Assembly: GCA_029857855.1 (NCBI GenBank)
Contig: JAOUGG010000132.1
Location: forward strand, 1-6,762
Source of the DNA: Acidimicrobiia bacterium
Lineage (GTDB): Bacteria; Actinomycetota; Acidimicrobiia; Acidimicrobiales; SZUA-35
DNA length: 6,762 nucleotides
Reading direction: 5' to 3'
Part shown: piece after piece, positions 5,204 to 6,762 of the stretch
How positions within the stretch are numbered: position 1 is the stretch's first letter
How the letters are laid out: the number at the start of each line of letters is the position of its first letter
Notes under the pieces: generated by a model
The model's input: the letters and a program-made list of their open reading frames with translations, nothing else
The model's database searches: none
What the model was told of the DNA's origin: nothing
Program-made: the position numbers and the translations under genes

Positions 5204-5850
5204 AGGTCCGGGTGCTACTGGTCGACGACGACGCGTTGGTGCGTGCCGGTCTCCGGATGATCCTGTCGTCGTCAGAGGAGCTGGAGGTGGTGGGCGAGGC
5301 TGCCGACGGCGCCGACGCCGTCGCGGCCGTGCGGGCGCATCGACCCGATGTCGTCCTGATGGACATCCGGATGCCCGGGATGGACGGCATTGCCGCCACG
5401 TCGGCCCTACGCCGCCTTGCGACTCCGCCGCACGTGATCGTCCTGACCACATTCCAGGCCGACGAGCATGTCATGAACGCGCTTCGGGCCGGCGCCGACG
5501 GGTTCCTGTTGAAAGACACCGCGCCCACGGAGATCGTCAATGCAGTGCGCCTCGTGGCTGCGGGAGAAGCGATGCTCTCACCGTCGGTCACCCGCACACT
5601 TCTCTCTCACCTCGGCGATGACGAAATGACAGATCGCCGTCGCTTCGCGGCCCAGCGCCTGGCGTCGCTCACGGACCGGGAGCGGGAGGTCGCGATTGCT
5701 GTGGGGTCCGGCGCATCCAACGCCGAGGTTGCCGCATCTCTGTTCATGAGCGAGGCCACCGTCAAAGCGCACGTCTCGCGTCTTCTCACCAAGCTCGAGG
5801 TCACGAACCGGGTGCACATCGCGATTCTCGTGCACGACGCGCAATCGTGA
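5200..5850 (+). CDS. NarL/FixJ-family response regulator with LuxR-type HTH
   Basis: 216 residues. Receiver domain (1-120) with the acidic pocket D9-D10-D11, the phosphate acceptor Asp55 in VVLMDIRMPGMDG, the switch Thr83 (VIVLTT) and Lys105 (FLLKD): all catalytic residues are present, so it is expected to be phosphorylated. A linker leads to the GerE/LuxR helix-turn-helix (about 154-210), with LTDREREVAIAVGSGASNAE and the recognition helix SEATVKAHVSRLLTKL. It is a DNA-binding transcription factor. Start: GTG 5200 overlaps the kinase TGA as GTGA; GTG 5197 is equally possible and adds one residue. Co-translated with its kinase. The natural target would be the divergent ABC exporter promoter and its own operon, but the ATPase gene is cut off, so any live targets lie elsewhere or were lost. 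Confidence 0.94.
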   Translation: MKVRVLLVDDDALVRAGLRMILSSSEELEVVGEAADGADAVAAVRAHRPDVVLMDIRMPGMDGIAATSALRRLATPPHVIVLTTFQADEHVMNALRAGADGFLLKDTAPTEIVNAVRLVAAGEAMLSPSVTRTLLSHLGDDEMTDRRRFAAQRLASLTDREREVAIAVGSGASNAEVAASLFMSEATVKAHVSRLLTKLEVTNRVHIAILVHDAQS

Positions 5851-5883
5851 CTTGACCGCCATCTCCCTGAGCGCCTTCCCAGG

Positions 5884-5898
5884 CGGGCTATTGGCCCG
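5884..5898 (+). terminator. Weak hairpin after the response regulator gene
   Basis: CGGGC (5884-5888) pairs with GCCCG (5894-5898) across a five-base loop, 34 bp beyond the stop codon of the response regulator. There is no T-run, and the stem is short. It is the only obvious candidate terminator for the operon and may not act as one. Confidence 0.3.
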
Positions 5899-6408
5899 GG
5901 CCGACTCCAGCGCGAGGTCGGGCTCCGCGAGCTAGCGAACCGGCCTTGGAAGGGTTCCGCTCAGAGTCTGCGATCGGGCGACGCTCGGCGCCGACACATC
6001 ACGACGGGCGCGGCGCTCGTGGCGGTCGTGCAGGCCTGTGGGGCTCGGAAACCTACGCGTGGGTGCTGACCAGGCACAATGGCACCACCCTGGACGCTCG
6101 TGTTCCACACCTTGGGACTACCGCGCCTGCGGTGACATCTCACATCGCCTGTTGGCCGACGTTGGTGTCGGAACGGTGTACTTGTGTCGGACTGGCAACC
6201 AACAGTACACGCTGCCGCACCGCCGCTGACCAGGCGAAACAGCGATTCCAAGTGTGTCGGAGGGGCGACTTCAACCCTGAGTACACGCGCTCCTTGGAGC
6301 GGTGAACTGGTCGCCGCATGACCCGAAGCACCCTGATCCGGATCCCTTTCGTGGCTGTTCGGACCCCAGGGACCGCCTTGTGCGACGTCGACAATCTGCT
6401 TTCCCTCC
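5899..6408. other. Region of about 500 bases without a recognisable gene
   Basis: Several frames are open on both strands, the longest about 150 codons, but all read as Arg/Ser/Thr/Cys-rich text without motifs, good ribosome binding sites or coherent codon use. Small repeats are present: GTGTCGGA at 6165, 6184 and 6254, and GCTGACCAGGC at 6065 and 6225, exactly 160 bp apart. A 34-codon frame from ATG 6318 ends inside the antitoxin promoter and is probably chance. No tRNA, clear hairpin RNA or mobile-element end is visible. It looks like decayed sequence between the two-component operon and the toxin-antitoxin pair. Confidence 0.4.
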
Positions 6409-6428
6409 CGTATCACACGTGATACGAT
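6409..6428 (+). promoter_or_regulatory. Antitoxin promoter with autoregulatory palindrome
   Basis: CGTATCAC-AC-GTGATACG (6409-6426) is a perfect inverted repeat with 8-bp arms and a 2-bp centre. The -10 box TACGAT (6423-6428) overlaps its right arm and ends seven bases before the ATG at 6435, which predicts a leaderless transcript beginning at that A. Phd/YefM-type antitoxins, alone or with toxin, usually bind such palindromes over their own promoter, and occupancy here would directly cover the -10 box. Confidence 0.65.
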
Positions 6429-6434
6429 CTTGCC

Positions 6435-6671
6435 ATGTCCGAAGTCTCAATCCGAGAACTCCGCAACCACGGCGGCGACGTCGTGGACCGAGTCGCCAAA
6501 GGCGAACACCTCACAATCACGCGCTCCGGCAAGCCAGTGGCCGAGCTGCGACCACTTCGCCCCCAACCAAAATCGTTGGACGCGATCCTTGCCAGCCACC
6601 GGCAACTTCCACCCGTCGACCCCGACCAGCTACGCCACGACCTCGACCAGATCCTCGACCCCGCCCTCTGA
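6435..6671 (+). CDS. Type II toxin-antitoxin antitoxin, Phd/YefM family
   Basis: 78 residues. The N-terminal half (SEVSIRELRNHGGDVVDRVA, then KGEHLTITRSGKPVAELRPL) is the Phd/YefM fold: a strand, the helix starting RELRN, then two strands ending in VAEL, which form the DNA-binding dimer. The C-terminal third (about 45-78) is charged and ends HDLDQILDPAL, expected to be disordered until it wraps the toxin. The start ATG at 6435 fits a leaderless transcript; there is no Shine-Dalgarno sequence. The toxin ATG follows the stop after three bases. It should neutralise the adjacent PIN toxin and repress the operon through the palindrome at 6409-6426. Antitoxins of this type paired with PIN toxins are often called VapB. 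Confidence 0.9.
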   Translation: MSEVSIRELRNHGGDVVDRVAKGEHLTITRSGKPVAELRPLRPQPKSLDAILASHRQLPPVDPDQLRHDLDQILDPAL

Positions 6672-6674
6672 ACC

Positions 6675-6762
6675 ATGCCCCACGGGATCCTCGACACCAG
6701 CACGCTCATCCTGCTCGGGCGGATCGAAGATATCGACCAACTCCCCACCGAACCACTGATCA
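6675..6762 (+). CDS. vapC: PIN-domain ribonuclease toxin (VapC-like), 5' part only
   Basis: The gene starts at ATG 6675, three bases after the antitoxin stop, and runs off the right edge after 29 codons. The opening MPHGILDTSTLILLGRIEDI is the hallmark first strand of a PIN domain: a hydrophobic strand ending in Asp-Thr-Ser, where Asp7 is the first of the metal-binding acidic residues of these Mg-dependent RNases. The next residues (LPTEPLI) lead toward the usual helix with the second acidic residue, not in the window. VapC toxins cut tRNA or rRNA to stop translation when the antitoxin is degraded. Function is inferred from this short N-terminus plus the adjacent antitoxin. Confidence 0.85.
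   Translation, partial: MPHGILDTSTLILLGRIEDIDQLPTEPLI

Noticed and set aside
6065..6235. Direct repeat GCTGACCAGGC 160 bp apart as possible insertion-site or attachment-site duplication
   Set aside because: Eleven bases with no mobile gene between the copies and no flanking inverted repeats is too weak.
6165..6261. Three copies of GTGTCGGA as a possible array or iteron cluster
   Set aside because: Spacings of 19 and 70 bp are irregular and the unit is only 8 bp, so chance in GC-rich DNA is likely; not a CRISPR array or origin.
5961..6416. A 151-codon minus-strand frame and a 119-codon plus-strand frame in the gap after the response regulator
   Set aside because: Both read as motif-free Arg/Thr/Ser-rich text, with no ribosome binding site and incoherent codon use.
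6318..6422. A 34-codon plus-strand ORF ending in the antitoxin promoter
   Set aside because: It has no ribosome binding site, no recognisable motif, and overlaps the operator palindrome.

Overview
The window reads as chromosomal DNA of a high-GC actinobacterium. Codons end mostly in G or C, there are two GTGA stop/start overlaps, and three genes appear to start at or almost at the first base of their transcript behind TAnnnT-type -10 boxes. A DesK-like histidine kinase of a subfamily common in Actinobacteria supports this. I cannot name a genus.

Layout. 1-344: no convincing intact gene; a short 12-bp-period repeat and a possible C-terminal fragment of a lost minus-strand gene. 345-1007 (-): a TetR-family repressor. 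1060-1566 (+): a four-helix DUF6326-type membrane protein, divergent from the repressor. The 52 bp between them hold overlapping promoters and a GTACA-C-TGTAC palindrome. 1563-1739 (+): a 58-codon reading frame coupled to the membrane gene, probably decayed. 1740-1770: a strong hairpin where transcription from both sides converges. 1771-2385 (-): a small ankyrin-repeat protein. 2568-2730 (-): a small ORF with a good ribosome binding site, broken by a C6/G6 homopolymer. 2778-3470 (-): a six-helix membrane protein of unknown function. 3471-3813: gene debris, including the first 29 codons of an ABC-transporter ATPase cut off before Walker A, joined to what may be the tail of a recombinase. 3974-5203 and 5200-5850 (+): a histidine kinase and NarL/LuxR-type response regulator, overlapping by 4 bp. 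5851-6434: mostly empty. 6435-6671 and 6675-end (+): a Phd/YefM-like antitoxin and the start of a PIN-domain (VapC) toxin.

How the parts work together. TetR plus DUF6326 form a likely auto-regulated pair. The two-component system is of a kind that usually controls a neighbouring ABC exporter; here only the first codons of that ATPase remain, so the system may have lost its local target. The toxin-antitoxin pair has a perfect inverted repeat over its promoter, as expected for autoregulation. Gene fragments, frame breaks and a toxin-antitoxin operon within 7 kb suggest a rearranged accessory region. I found no CRISPR array, phage-defence operon, tRNA, rRNA or intact insertion sequence. The unusual content is the broken genes and promoter architecture, not a clear new system.
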